Of a stretch of DNA of 64,000 nucleotides, positions 1-12,325 are shown piece after piece. Source of the stretch: Ustulina deusta (taxonomy: Eukaryota; Ascomycota; Sordariomycetes; Xylariales; Xylariaceae); contig JAJNNX010000062.1 of assembly GCA_023159155.1 (NCBI GenBank), forward strand, positions 248,001-312,000, written 5' to 3'. How positions within the stretch are numbered: position 1 is the stretch's first letter; each line of letters opens with the position of its first letter. The position numbers and the translations under genes are program-made. A model generated the notes under the pieces. The model searched no databases. It was not told the origin of the DNA and saw nothing but the letters and a program-made list of their open reading frames with translations.

Positions 1-1035
1 GTCATCATTCGTGCTATGATTCGAACCCCCGGGCCCCCCATTTGACAAGGTAAGCAGGGCGACGAGATGTCCCTCGAAGAGCCCGGCTTTCGGCTTTACC
101 ACAGCAGCTCTAGATACACCATCATCCAATGACAGGGTTTGTTCAACATCATTCCGTAGCCTCCGCGAAGCCTTGGGTGGTATGGCCGGGGGGTTACTGT
201 ATACCGGTCCCTGATGTCTCGGACTTTTGACGCTGCTCTCTGGAGAGCTTGGTTCTAGTGGACTGACAATCGATGACAGTCTAGGGCGACCCGAAGGCGA
301 AGACGGACTTAGCGGCGCCGTGCTCTCCCGCTCGATCGACGTCTTACCATTCCTCTCTTCTCCAGGTCTGGAAGGTAGAGCACAAGAATCGTGGCCTACT
401 ATGATATCCTCGGTTGCCGCAGGTTTCCAAGCGGATTCCACGGAAGGGCGATTTGGGCCGGGTGTATCGCTGTATGGCTCGGCGGAGGATCTAACCGGGA
501 GGCCATCCAAAGATCTGGCAGTTTCGGCGGAGGCGGGTTCATACCCATATGTCATGGTATGGTATGGCTGCGAAAAAGGTGATATGGCGGTGGCGGTAGA
601 GTTGTTACGATCGCGACGTGCGGTAATGGCGGTTGGCTGACGACGTGTGAAGGTCGGTGACGTCTCGTGGACTCGGCCGTGCTTGCTACCACCGTCATCC
701 TTGTTGTCGCCGTCCGTCTCATCATCATCGTCGTCATCGTCGCGGGCCCAAGGAACACCGTAGAAGGGCTGGGGTAGCTCGTTCGCGTCGACGCCGAGAG
801 CATCAGCGACAGACCTGAACAAGTCTGGAGTGCTTCCTCGGTCTGTCCTGGTCACCGACGGGGAGTTTCCCGCCGACGAGAGGAAGCTACTAGGTTTACG
901 AGGCAGCTGCGTGGCTGCGTGGGCGGATTTGATCTCGCGCCCGTCTTCGTGTCGTTGGGAGCCACGGCGAGGCGGATAGGTGGAAGTATCAAGCCGAGGC
1001 AAAGCGGACAGGGTAGACCATCCCGGGCTGGCCAT
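1..1035 (-). CDS. N-terminal part of an unidentified disordered protein, cut by the left edge
   Basis: An uninterrupted minus-strand frame of 345 codons runs from an ATG at 1035 to the window edge, so the C-terminus is missing. The translation starts MASPGWSTLS and is rich in Ser, Pro and Arg. A run of seven Asp lies near residue 90 to 105, just after a FYGVPWARD segment. No domain, signal peptide or membrane segment is recognised. The same frame stays open upstream to about 1120, where a TAG could be a splice acceptor following a GTATCC donor near 1175, so the true start may lie in an earlier exon. The long frame and low-complexity composition suggest a regulatory or scaffold protein, but the function is unknown. 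Confidence 0.5.
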   Translation of the reverse strand, partial: MASPGWSTLSALPRLDTSTYPPRRGSQRHEDGREIKSAHAATQLPRKPSSFLSSAGNSPSVTRTDRGSTPDLFRSVADALGVDANELPQPFYGVPWARDDDDDDDETDGDNKDDGGSKHGRVHETSPTFTRRQPTAITARRDRNNSTATAISPFSQPYHTMTYGYEPASAETARSLDGLPVRSSAEPYSDTPGPNRPSVESAWKPAATEDIIVGHDSCALPSRPGEERNGKTSIERESTAPLSPSSPSGRPRLSSIVSPLEPSSPESSVKSPRHQGPVYSNPPAIPPKASRRLRNDVEQTLSLDDGVSRAAVVKPKAGLFEGHLVALLTLSNGGPGGSNHSTNDD

Positions 1036-3644
1036 ACTGGCGAGGATGTAGATACAGGACGCCAACAGACTCTGGCGGGCGATCTGCCAAAGGTTGGCAT
1101 ACTTCACATCTAAGGCGGTCTACTCGTTGGCCTCTACAGCACATAGCATGTCAAGGCAGGTTATACACGGATACGTCACGCTGACGGACTCCTCCCACTC
1201 CCAGCACGCCCGGACCTGCACCCGGACCTGCACCTGCACAGCCGGTGTCGGTTGCGAGAGCTTGCGTGGGCCGGTGTCGATCGAGAACGAGGAAAGCGAA
1301 AAGGGGGGGTAGGAGGTGGGAGGGCTGACGAGCGAGCGGCGAGTGATTCATGCGGTTCGAGACAGAAGATGGTATCAATACGACGATGACTATGACCACG
1401 ACATTAATATGGATGTGAAGATGAAGATGAATAAGCCGGCATCACGGTGAAGACTGGAGACGCAGACAGGTATTGGTTGTTTTCTTTGCCTACCGTCCAC
1501 TCCCCCCCCCACGAGGTACCGGTACCACACACGCTGGGGCTCTGTCCAGGAACGTGTGCCTACAGCAAGTACCGGTAGGTCCAGGTAGGCATGGACATCA
1601 TTACAGGTACATATGGCAGTGCAGGTAGTGCGCAGCTTGCAGGAGAGAGAGAGAGAGAGAGTGGGTGTGTTGGATCGTCGTGCCCAAGCAGGACGACGAG
1701 CAGTGGGGCGGTAGGGGTGTCGGGTGTCGGGTGTCTGGTGTCTGGCTGGTTTCTGGGTCCCGACGATGGACGCCATTGCCCAGACACCATGCGCTAGGCG
1801 CAGCCAGGCATAGCCAAGGTCCAGCGCAACACCAATGGGTGATGCCTCTTGCATGGCATGGGTGGAGGTGGTTGGCGTCAGCGCTTCCGTTGTCGTCTCA
1901 GCGCTCTCTCTCTCGCCCTCTCTCTGTGTGGATGTCCTTCTCTGCCCGGGGAATCTTCCACTGCCCGTGCTGCCGCCGCATCATACACACCAAGTAGTGA
2001 TAAGTTATACGCGCAGGCATATTGGCACTATAGAACAGCGCCAGCTTCGCTGCGGTGCTCTTTGTAAAGCACTGGGCTGCATGGGTAGTGGACTGTGGCG
2101 TCACATCGAACACCTCCAGGTACCGGTATAGATAGTGGAGGGAATAGTACCGTACATGGCAGGTAATCAATCAGCATGGTTCGAAACCTGAGGCGCAGCA
2201 AATGGTCACTGATGATGATGAAACCTCCCAAGTGCCGAGGCATAGACTGTCATCCATGTAGGGTAGGTGGAAAATTTTCCAACTTTGGCTTATATACCTA
2301 CAGTTGGTAGATTAGAGTTGTACCTACTATATACTACCTAAGGTGGTAGGTAGGTTATATATATACCTTACTTACTAGCGGACTAGGTACCTCCTCTCAT
2401 TCATAGAGAAACTGTACATGATATAGGTATAGTAAGTATAGGTTACAAGTAAGAAAAAAAAAGAAAAAAAAGCAAATACCACCCATGATTACGTGTGATT
2501 AGGTACCATGTTAAAGATTGCCTGAACAAACATTATGGACCCCACTGGGAGGAGTTCGGCCGTACAAAACCAAGAAACTGAAAAGAATAACATTTGGAAA
2601 ACAAGGGCAGGGTGGGCATTGCAGGTGAGGACCCTGGACAGATCCATTGCGCCTACCTACATGTAAGTACCTACCTAAGGCACCCAGGTAGCGCATTATA
2701 TGCACAAAAAAGATAGTTACCTATTTACTTCCTAAGTACATACATACCTTATACCAGCATAAGGTCATCATGTTGGGTCTGTCCAGTCCATGTAGGTGAG
2801 CGGCAGTACCTAAGGTACCTGGTACCCATGCAGTGCCTCACATCAACCTGTACAGGTACAGCTACCTTTACATACTCATCATCCAAACCTTTGCGCCTTA
2901 CGCAAGTGTCATGAAACAACCTCTTCTGGATACAGGCGTTTCACGCATAATGTGTTGGAGACCTTTTTTTCCTGGAACCTTTCCGAGGTGTCATGCGTAT
3001 ACTATTGTTAGCTTAGTACCTACACTCAGGTAAGTAACATGAAGTTATGTAAAGCCTGCTTCTGTCACAACCTTTGTTCCCCCTTCTCTCCAATAGGCCA
3101 CCCACTCGATATACAAAATCCTAATACACTACATGACTACCGTCACTACATAGATGATCACACCCATGTAGTAATATAGGTAGGTAGTATGGGTAGGATA
3201 GTATACTATGTAGGAGCACGGAAGCATGACAGATAAAAGGCTAGTACTGTAGTGTAAGGGTAGAAAGGCATTAGGTACCTATCTACATCCTCCCCAAGAC
3301 TATCACCACACGAACCATCCAGGGACGATAGAACAGTGTATCAGTGTATCTCCATTAAAGCTACGTAGTGTACATATCAAGGTCGTCGTAATAGTAGTTG
3401 TAGTCGTCTGGCCATAACAATCACAAGCGACAAGACAGACAGACAGACAGACTGACAAAAATACGTCCAACCCACTCATGCCCTTCCATGTCCACCTATA
3501 GTACAAACCGTACGGACCGTACAGACCGTTTTCTTTTCCCTCTTCCCCCATAACCGTAATGCTAGCACGTCATCGCCTGTAGCGTACGCCGCGGACGTGA
3601 ATAAAGCGCTCGAGGGCATCTACTGTCTCGTTCGTGATCGGTTC
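1036..3644. other. Intergenic region with GTAGGTAC-type repeats
   Basis: About 2.6 kb without a supported gene. From roughly 2,100 to 3,300 the sequence is dense in GTAGGTAC, TACCTAGG and GGTACC words in both orientations. A GA microsatellite lies near 1,642 and an A-rich run near 2,455. Open frames in the first kilobase have no recognisable content. It probably holds the promoter or 5' leader of the left-edge gene and the 3' end of the SAPS gene. Confidence 0.6.
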
Positions 3645-6600
3645 CTAGACGACCACCTCGTCTTCGTCGGGATCCTCGATGCTCGTCCGCCGCGCCGCTT
3701 CGTGCGTCGTTTTGATCGTCGTGTGGTCATGGTCGTGATCGTGGCCATGGCCCGCCTCGCCTGCAGCCTCAGCCGTCACGGCTGATTCTTCGCCCTTTGG
3801 CTTCTCTTTCTCCTTGGAGCCGAAGGGCCAGAGGCTCGTGAAAGCGGAGCTCTTGGCGTTGTGAGGCGGAGGGTGGACAGGCAAGGGCTTGACAATCACG
3901 CTCGCCTTGGTCTGGTCGCCGTCCTTGTCCGTCTCGGGCATGGCGAAGTCGCCGAACTCGTCATCATCATCGTCCTCCGCCCCAGCCTGGTCATCTTTGT
4001 CCGAGTCGGAATCATCCCGGCCGTCTCCGAACCTTTCTCGACTCCGTAGCGTGCCGCGCCACCAGCCTCCACGCGAGGTCCTCGAACCCCAAGAGTCTGT
4101 GTTTCCCCCATCTTCACCCAAACCGTCGTCACTATCATCGTCGATCTCGTCTTCACCATCGTCTTCAAAGGGGTTGCGCAGAGCTCTATCCGTTCCTTGG
4201 TCCCGTCTCGCCTCGACACGCTCTTCATCGTCTTCGATGCCGGCAGACTGCGCCGAAGCGGACGCCGTACTCTTCTGGTGCATGGCAAGTCGTGCAGCCA
4301 GCTGCAGCCGGGCGCGGGAAGGGGGAATGTTCAGTGGAGGTGGTGGTGGTGGAGGCGGAGGGATAGAAGGCGGGTCGGCAGAGGAGGACGATGTATTCAG
4401 TGGATCTGTATAGGCACGAAACTATGAGAGCATCAGCCAGAGTTCTCGGAAATGACAAGTTGAATGTTGAGAAACTCCTGTAAAAGAAGAAGAAAAAGAA
4501 GGAAACCAAAAAAAAGAGAGAGAGAGAGAGAAGTCGCTAAGCAAGAACCGGCATTGGTATGTGGGATTCCTCATGGCAACACCCAAATCATCAGTCTCAC
4601 GATTGTGATGTCAGGGTAAGCTTGACCTCGATCCTCCGTTAGGTAGAGAGACCAAAGTGCAGGATAGAGGTACGATAGGGACCACTCAATCCCTGTAGCC
4701 TAGTGACATGTGCAGAAACCATGAACAGAGGAGCTGTAATCACCAACACAGGAAGAGAATATAGGCGACGGCGGCTATATCTCTATCCTTGTGAAGTAAT
4801 CTACATCTAATGCCTGCCTATAGGTCTGTCATAGTGTACCGAAACGCATTAGGAAAAAGAAGCCAGAAACAACAGGCTCAGTAAAAGGGGCTAGGTTGAT
4901 ACCTCTGAGCCCAACCCATCCGTTACCCAGCAGAATAACCAGCACTACGCGCGTTGCTGGGAATATGGTGAAAGGGGCCACTAACCTCGTTATTCACGTC
5001 CTCGTCGTTCTCTTCGGCTTCGTCCTCATCCTCGTCACTAGAGCTTCCGAATCCGGAGCCCGAGAGGAGCCCCGAGCTGATGCTAAAGGGCCCAAGGCTG
5101 CTGCCACTGCCATGATCTGCCATGTCTAGCGTATGGCCAGCACCGTTCAGGCCAGCCTCGGCAAGGGCGTTCGATCCGCTACCTTGACCACCGCCAAGTC
5201 CGAGGCTAGAGAGACCCATGCCGCCGAGATTGCCACCCATCTGTGACCTATTACTGAGCGCAACTTCCGGTCTCACGCCGCCGAGGATAGCATTGTCCCT
5301 CTCCCGGGTCTCCGCCAGCGCGCCTTCGACGTAGTTGTTCCAATCTTGGCTCATGACGCGGTCTAGGACTAGGTCGGACAGAAGCTCCGGAGGATTCCGC
5401 TCGGTAAACTTGACAACTTCCTCAGCAATCAGAGTCAGATGTCCCATGAATCCCATACGAGTCTTGCTCTGCGCCTGTGATTTCTCGCTAGATGTTTGTC
5501 CGTTGATAATGGCGTTGGTGATATCCGCGGCTTCGAATAGGGAAATGGCGAGAGTCGGGTTGAAACCACGGTCCATCGGCCCATTGAAGACTTGTTGGAC
5601 GATATCATAGACCACATTATGAAGGAAGTTGTTCCAAGGATATCGGAAGAAAAAGGACTAGACAGCATGTTAGATCATGACTCGGATTCTGGGAGAGATG
5701 GGAAGAGAGGGATTACCAAGATGGTGGGGACAACGTTATTTTCGACAAACTGCATCTTCAAGAAGTCGCCTACAACTGGCTCAGGTTGTTCCGCTGTAGC
5801 CGCCTGAGGAGCTGACTGGGCTGTCTGATTATTATCCCGAGGTTGGTTATCATGGGGTAAGGATTTTGCCTCCACGTCATGGGCCACTGAAGGGAGCTGG
5901 ACAGTCTGCGAGACTTCTGTTCCGGGATTCTCGGAGACGGGGAACGGGTCGACCTTGACTGGTCCGGCGGTCACGGCATCTTCCATCAAGGAATTGGCCA
6001 ATGATACGGCGGGTTCTTCCGGTGCGACCTCGATGACGCTGGTTTGAACGCCACCGTTAGGTGCCGAGCTGACATCTCCCGTCACAGTCGCTGCTTCGTT
6101 CGATGTAGAAGTTTGGGTTGCTATCTCGATTGGCGCTGCATGTTCTCCTGATGCAACTCCTGGCTCTGGCTCTGGCTCTGGCTCCGCTGGTGATGGCTCT
6201 AACTCCTTTGCTGCCGGTTTTTTAGGCGACAGGGGAGCAACCACGAGCTCGGGAATCTCGAAGTGATGTCCATCCATATTTCCGTCCTGAACATGGAGAC
6301 GGGGCGAGCTGAGAGGTTCATCGACAAATTCATCAGCATCCTTATCAAGGAAAGATGCGGATGTGGCGACAGGAATTTCATCCTCGGCTTTGACGAACTC
6401 ATGCGAGGTGTCCTCAGTCATCTCGCCAGACGGCGTCACCTCCTCAAACCCATCGTCGTCGGAGGCGTTCGTCACCTCCAGTCGGCGACTGTCGTCGGGT
6501 GAAGAGTGACGGGAGCGCATAGTCAAATCCTCAGAGGAGTGCGTCTCCTCACCTCTTGGGACGGTCAGGTGTCCGACGAGACGTAAGCGACATCGTTCCT

Positions 6601-7939
6601 CGTCTCGGCGTGCAATGACCTGCTCCGAGCCGATTTCGTTGAGAAGGGCCATGTTACTGCAATGTAGTAGCTCGGCCATGAGCTCGCAGGTCTTGAATCG
6701 ATCGAAACCCAATGGCTCGATCTTGTCACCAAAAGTGGAATCTAGACGCTGCCTCTGCGCGGGCGCGTTGAGAACTAGCGACATGAAATCGGGTACATGT
6801 TCAGCGAACAAACGAAGAAGAGTGCCGAGATAGATGGGATCACGACTGGATGGCTGGGCATTCACATCGCCGCCAACATCAGGGTCATAGTCGGAATTGT
6901 TCTTTCGGATGACCTCGATTATGATGCCCACGCCGACAGTAAGGGGGTTCCCACCGCCGAGCATGTAACCGATAATCTTTTCGACGCACGGCCTAGACAC
7001 GAGCTGACGAGTGAGCTCGTTGGGGCCAATGCAGGCCTGCTCATTCTGGGAGGCATTGGCAGAGACGGTGATGATGGCCTTGATGAAGTCGCCAGCAGCG
7101 GTCTGCGTGGCCCAGCTATGCTCAGGTCCGAGGAAGGAGAGGAGCGCGGGAACGACATCCTTGGTATAGAGCCACTACGGAGAGGGGAACGAGACGAGTT
7201 AGTAGAGAATCGAGAACAAAAGACGGAGGAGGAGGGAAAGGAAGGGAGGGAGAAATACCTCGACAATGCCCTGACCATCCTCGGTCCTCTCGAGACTGAT
7301 GATCTTGAGCAGGAGATCCATAATCATGGGGCAATCGACATGACGTAGCATGTTCGGAACAGCGCCGTCGAGAGACCGGAGCAGATGCAACATGTCGTGC
7401 GTCTTCTTGTCGAAGAGCGACTCGTTGACCTTGGTGAAATAGCTGGCCTGCAGAGGATCGAGCGGCGCGGGGAGGGTCAGGAAGGACCAGAAGTTGGCCA
7501 GCAGCTCGCGGTTCTCCATCAGGGAGTCGTGGATGGACCAGTTCTCGGAAGACAAGACCTCGGCGGCGACGTAAGCATAGCGGTTGCGCTTCTTCTCGAC
7601 CTCGTCCTCGTCAGTGCCGTCGCTGGTGGTCCTCGACGACGCGCGAGGGCGGCCAAACGGCAAGCCCAGCGACCTGCCCTTCTTGGCGGCATCGTCGTCG
7701 CGGTCGTCGCGGTCGTCGGCCGGGTTCTCGACAGGCTCGAGCGTGGGGGCGACGACGTAGTCGAGCAGCTTGGCGAGGACGTTGTCCTGGCGCAGGTACT
7801 CGAGAAGCTTGGCGTTGTGCTGCTTGAGCTCCTGGATCAGGTCACTCTCGTCCAGCAAGTCCTCGAGGAGGAAGTCGGGCTTGTCGAGGATGGTATCGAT
7901 GGTGGAGATGTTGGCGTAGCCGCCAAACCGCCAAAACAT
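3645..7939 (-). CDS. SIT4 phosphatase-associated protein (SAPS family)
   Basis: Members of this family bind the Sit4/PP6-type catalytic subunit and control TOR-linked and cell-cycle dephosphorylation. The N-terminus MFWRFGGYANISTIDTIL is the family hallmark, followed by LLDESDLIQELKQHN. Minus-strand exons are 7939-7259, 7174-5717, 5657-4986 and 4421-3645, all joined in phase 0, giving 1195 residues, within the usual range. The conserved helical SAPS region fills roughly residues 1 to 560, interrupted by an acidic Ser/Pro/Glu-rich segment. The tail is acidic, with Asp/Glu runs, a polyproline stretch and a His/Asp repeat near the C-terminus. Splices were chosen because they restore family sequence across joins, for example ...GIVE/WLYTKDVVPALL and ...PTIL/SFFFRYPWNN. 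The last intron is 564 nt, long for this genome, so an extra small exon there is possible. Confidence 0.93.
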
Positions 7940-9796
7940 GGTGATAGCGGCCGTGGTGCTGGGTCGCGCGTGGGGCTAGACGATGCCACGAGCAACCCGG
8001 GACGGGCGGGATGATGGTGATGCTGGTGATGCTGATAGCCGTGGCAGCGAGCCGGAGAGGACGGGAGAGAGACGCGGCGTCCGAACGGCGGCATACGCGG
8101 GGCTTTCGTGCCGAGTCGCTCGTATTTGTTGTTCTATGGAGTTGGTGAGTCGGTAGATACATACCTGGGCAGGCAGGTCGGCAAATACGTACATATAGGT
8201 AGGTAGGTACCTCTTAGTACCTATGTCGGTGGGTGGTAGGTATGTGGAGGTATGTAGGTATGTAGGTAGGGGGGAGGTACCTCAGCTTCCAAGTTGGTAG
8301 GTTGGTTGATTGTTGGTCGGGTTACAGCTGGCACCCCTCACTTCAAGTTACTACTAGTAGTATCCTCTATTTTGTGTCATAAGTCACAACCCCAAGGATT
8401 GGCTTTGTCGAACGGGAGTAAATGTGGGGAGAGGAGGAGAAGGAGGAAAAGGGAAGGAGTTTAGTCGGCCTGTGAGATGTTGGCATGATAGGTGGACGGG
8501 AGGTATGCATGTGCATGTGTAGGTATGTGTTAGGTACCTACCTACTGACTGATGTGGCACCTAGGTAAACAGAACTGCCGGTACTTTAGGTAAGTAGGTA
8601 CCTACGTGTAGGTAATCAATGTATACCTACTGGTGTAGGGTAATATATATACACACTTAGGTAGATAGTCGGAATGCCTACCTCCAGGTACCTCTCTCTG
8701 TTAGTTGTGATATTCTCTAACCAACAGTAGGTAGGTTACTTATTTATTTGATGCCTTCATGTGTGTGGAGTTATTGTTGTTCTTCAAGTTGTTGTGATTG
8801 TTATTGTCTTTGTGGTCTACCTAGGTAGTTGCAGGCATTCATCACAGTTGTTTTAATGGCTGCATCGAGCTTTCTAATAGGTACGGAGAGAGAACAGATC
8901 CAAAATCTAATAACTCGAGCCGGGCGGAGAAGCTGAGAGCAAGGTACCTCGAGGCTGGCCGCTGTTTGCTTCCAAGGTTCGAGGAACAAGCTAGTTGTCC
9001 AGGTGGGCAGGAGTATGTTAAGAGGTTTGGGGCATTTACAGGCAGTCGGGCGGCAAATCGAGGGGGCTTCATTGGATTACCAACAGTGGGTATCGGCACC
9101 AACCTAGATTAGCTTGGGATGCCGTGTTACCTGCACTGTATTAAATACTGTGCCCGTATCTGACTGATGAGGTTAGGGCATACAAGCCGAGATGCCTACT
9201 AGCTAGGCGGTGTCGTGGTTGAGGGGCATGGAGGGGTAGTGGCTACAGATGTAGGGAGGATGATGAATGGACACGGAAGCGTGCTTTCTCTACCTAGGTA
9301 CTTACATCCCTAGTACCTATCTCAAGGTGTGTGTAAGTATGAGATGATGGCTACTTACTTGGGGAATATGTCCTGTCTACCATTCAAGTTGCTACCTGTT
9401 TTATATTATTACTTATTTAAACCGAACTCATTCCCACTTCGTTGCGCATAGCTCATTGTTCTTGAACCTACCTAGGTGTATAAAATAAACACAATATATA
9501 AATAGATTAAAATACATCTGTATTTACATGCTAGGTTGGCTTATGAGGTATTATTATATCCACCATGGTCGATTATACCTACGCACCTTAGCATAGATTT
9601 CAAGTTACCGTTGTTCAATACTAGTAGGTAGATACCTTAGTCTCGGCGTCCCAGGTGAGTGTCGGGCAGCTAGTCTAGTAGTCTAGTTTCCGCCTCATCG
9701 ACGTTGATAAGAAATACGGTGTGTAAAGTTGCAATCAGCAGTTACACAAGCCAACCCCAGCCCCAAGCCACAAACACTAACACAGCTAGCACATCT
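7940..9796. other. Intergenic region, upstream of the SAPS gene
   Basis: About 1.9 kb between the start of the SAPS gene and the 3' end of the GH20 gene, both on the minus strand. It is rich in GTAGGTA and TACCTA words from about 8,190 to 8,720 and again near 9,290 to 9,620. Frames near 7,840 to 8,190 and 8,840 to 9,100 have no recognisable content. It should contain the SAPS promoter. Confidence 0.6.
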
Positions 9797-12325
9797 TCAC
9801 AGCCCACCTCTTTCTTTCCCCCCATAACCCGGCACAGCACCAGCAATAACCGGCCCACCAGGCGACGTCCTTCCGGGCAGACGAATCCCATCCCACAACA
9901 CCAGGCGCTGGATGCCACCCCGCAGCGTGTCCACCGGCGCGACGAAGGCCATCTGGCTCCAGCTGAACACCGTGTTCCGCCCCCCGAAAACGAAGACCTC
10001 GAACCGCCCCGCGAACACCCCGTCCACCCACACTCTGCTGCCTCCTATCACGTCCCCTGTGATGGTTACTGTCGTCGGGGCCGCGAGAGTGACTGGGTTG
10101 TGAGTAGACTTCATGCAGGGGTTATACATGTTAGCTAGTTGTTTCTGTGCTTAGGTTCGATAGGATAGGATAGGTCTGGGTTGTATGAGAGCACCGGCAT
10201 GTATACGCGCTGGCTAGTCAAGCGGAACTGGTTTTGTTTGTCTGATACCAGACTAAACAACGAAATTCGAAGAACTGGTGGAAGGGGAAAAGGCCGAGTA
10301 GTAGTCTAGCGTATGGCGGGAGTGGGACGTGGTATGAGTGCGGTACGAAAAGAACGCGAAGGTGGAATGTATAGGTATGAGATAATAAGAACAATAGCTC
10401 ACAGACGTGACATTGGCCCAGATACGCCCCGGATGGCCGGCATCGAACCCATCCCCTTCCGCCACGGATCGTAGGGGATACTCGTATCCGTCCGCCACAA
10501 ACGTCAAGAGGCCAGTCTCGGACAGCCTCAGCGTCACGTCCGCCGAGGAAAGTGTGAAGGGCCCCGTTATCCAGAGCGACAGCGTGTAATTCATGCCCTT
10601 GCTGCCGTAGCGCAGATGTACCACGTCGTCGTCACTGCTGTTCCACGTCGGCGTCCGTGTCCACGATATAAGCTCGCCGGACTGCTTCGTGTTGTTAGAG
10701 TGAGCGGTTTGGTTCGTCCGTAGCCGTCTGTCGAGGTTCTGTCCCGGCGCCCGCGACGATAGGAAAGTGATGGATTCGTCGATCGTGCTCATTTCCACCG
10801 CCGGGCCCCGAGACCCGCTCCACGCTCTGGCCGCGACGAGAGGGAGCCCGCGTCGCATAGCGTAGTACGCCTCCAGCTGCGTCGATGCGTCGGGTCCGTT
10901 GTCGTTCCACGCGGCGAGGATCGCGCCCTTGTTCCCGGCGGCGCCGGCGGGGAGTTGCTGTGTCGTGTTCACCGGGTTGAACAGCGCCGGCTCCCATTGC
11001 CAGCCTGCGCGTCCGGCGAAATCCAAGACACGCGTCTCGTTGAAGAATTGCGGGTACGGCGCTGGTAGGATGGGCATGTGGTCGTTCTTGATACTCATGT
11101 AGGCCCACCAGTCCTCTGTGTTGATGAGTTCGTACCCGGCGTCGTGAAGCTCGACGGGGTCCGACTGCCCGTATTGCCAGTGTTGTATAATAACCGAGGA
11201 CTTCAGCGACAGGGCCGAGGATGGCTCGTATGTCCCCCATATTCTTACCCTTTTTTGGCTTGTCGAGCTTACGAAGGCTGACAGCTCATTTACGAATGAT
11301 ATATAGTCGTTGGCCAAGGTGGAATCGTACTCGTCGGCGCCAATGTGCACTTCTTTGCTCTGGAACCAGGGAAGGAACTCTTCCCATACTCTCTTCACCG
11401 TGGGGACGCTGTCGGGGTGTGTCAGGTTGAGCAAGTCTTTCTTGGCAAGTGCTAGCTCGGGTTTCCATTTGGTGATGCTCAGGCAATGACCTGGTGCCTC
11501 GATCTCGGGTATGATCGTGATGCCCCTGCTGGCACAGTGTTGTTGGAGGTCTTCGAAATCCGAGCGTGTCAGGGTCTCGTTCCGTCGCTGGACGAGTCCC
11601 TGTAAGTCCTCGCTTTCTGGACGCAGAGAGAACTGGGAATACACCTCACCCCAGGTGTCGTTGTGACCGCGGTTCAAGGGGTAGTTGTCGCTTGTGTGGT
11701 AGTGGAACTCGGACATCTTGAAGAAGGAGGCATAGGTGCAGAGTTCCTTCAAAAACGACGGAGCATACCATTTCCTCCCGGCGTCGAGCATGAAGCCCCG
11801 GGTGGCATAGGCCGGAGCATCGGTGATACGAGATGCTGGCAGCGTCGTCCAGTCCGATACCATCAACTGCTGGAGCAGTGTCCGGGTCCCCCACCACATC
11901 CCTCGCGCCCCGGCGCCGCTGATAACGGCTCGGTTGTCTCTAATATCCAGTATATATGCTTCCTCCGTAGTTTTTCCATTTTGATAGGAAGGGGACGATG
12001 CGTCGCCACGAAACTCTTCGAGGACAATCCCCGTGACATTGGTTGGTGAGACGCTAACGACGTCAAGGGTCCACAGCTTTCCTGATGCCTCATTCAAGTC
12101 TTCGACGAACACCCGTGCGAAGTCTAGACCTGATGGGGGAATCAGAGTGAGACCACTAGTGTCACGATGGGATGCTAAGCTCTTGACAATATACACCGTT
12201 GTCGAGATCCCGTCGAGCGAGAGGCCTGGTGTCGTCTGATTATGAGACGGAAGTTGAGCGGGAGGTAGGAGTTGAATAGACGATGCAAGCGCTCCAGATA
12301 AAACTAGCAAGAATCTCCTATGCAT
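9797..12325 (-). CDS. Secreted glycoside hydrolase family 20 (beta-N-acetylhexosaminidase-like)
   Basis: GH20 enzymes remove terminal N-acetylhexosamine residues by substrate-assisted catalysis. The ATG at 12325 opens a signal peptide (MHRRFLLVLSGALASS). The catalytic barrel follows, with the HIGADE motif near residues 325 to 330; its Asp-Glu pair is the catalytic signature. Other GH20-like features are GFMLDAGRKW, FHYHTSDNYP, IIPEIEAPGH and an ILAAWND segment. There are many N-glycosylation sequons. Exon 1 is 12325-10403. A GTGAGC donor and an AAG acceptor give exon 2 at 10108-9797, which completes a C-terminal beta-sandwich-like segment (TITGDVIGGSRVWVDG). The total is about 744 residues. 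The 294-nt intron and non-YAG acceptor make the join less certain than the gene itself. It probably acts outside the cell or in the wall. Confidence 0.85.

Noticed and set aside
1..40. tRNA-like GATTCGAACCCC at the left edge
   Set aside because: No acceptor stem, anticodon arm or D arm can be built around it.
227..640. Plus-strand 137-codon frame near the left edge
   Set aside because: It overlaps the longer, edge-to-1035 minus-strand frame, which stays open for over 1 kb; the plus frame is its shadow.
7385..8014. Plus-strand 209-codon frame
   Set aside because: Antisense shadow of the first SAPS exon, rich in Val/Leu/Glu because of codon bias on the real strand.
10695..11240. Minus-strand 181-codon frame
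   Set aside because: Alternative frame inside the GH20 gene with Arg-rich, domainless content.
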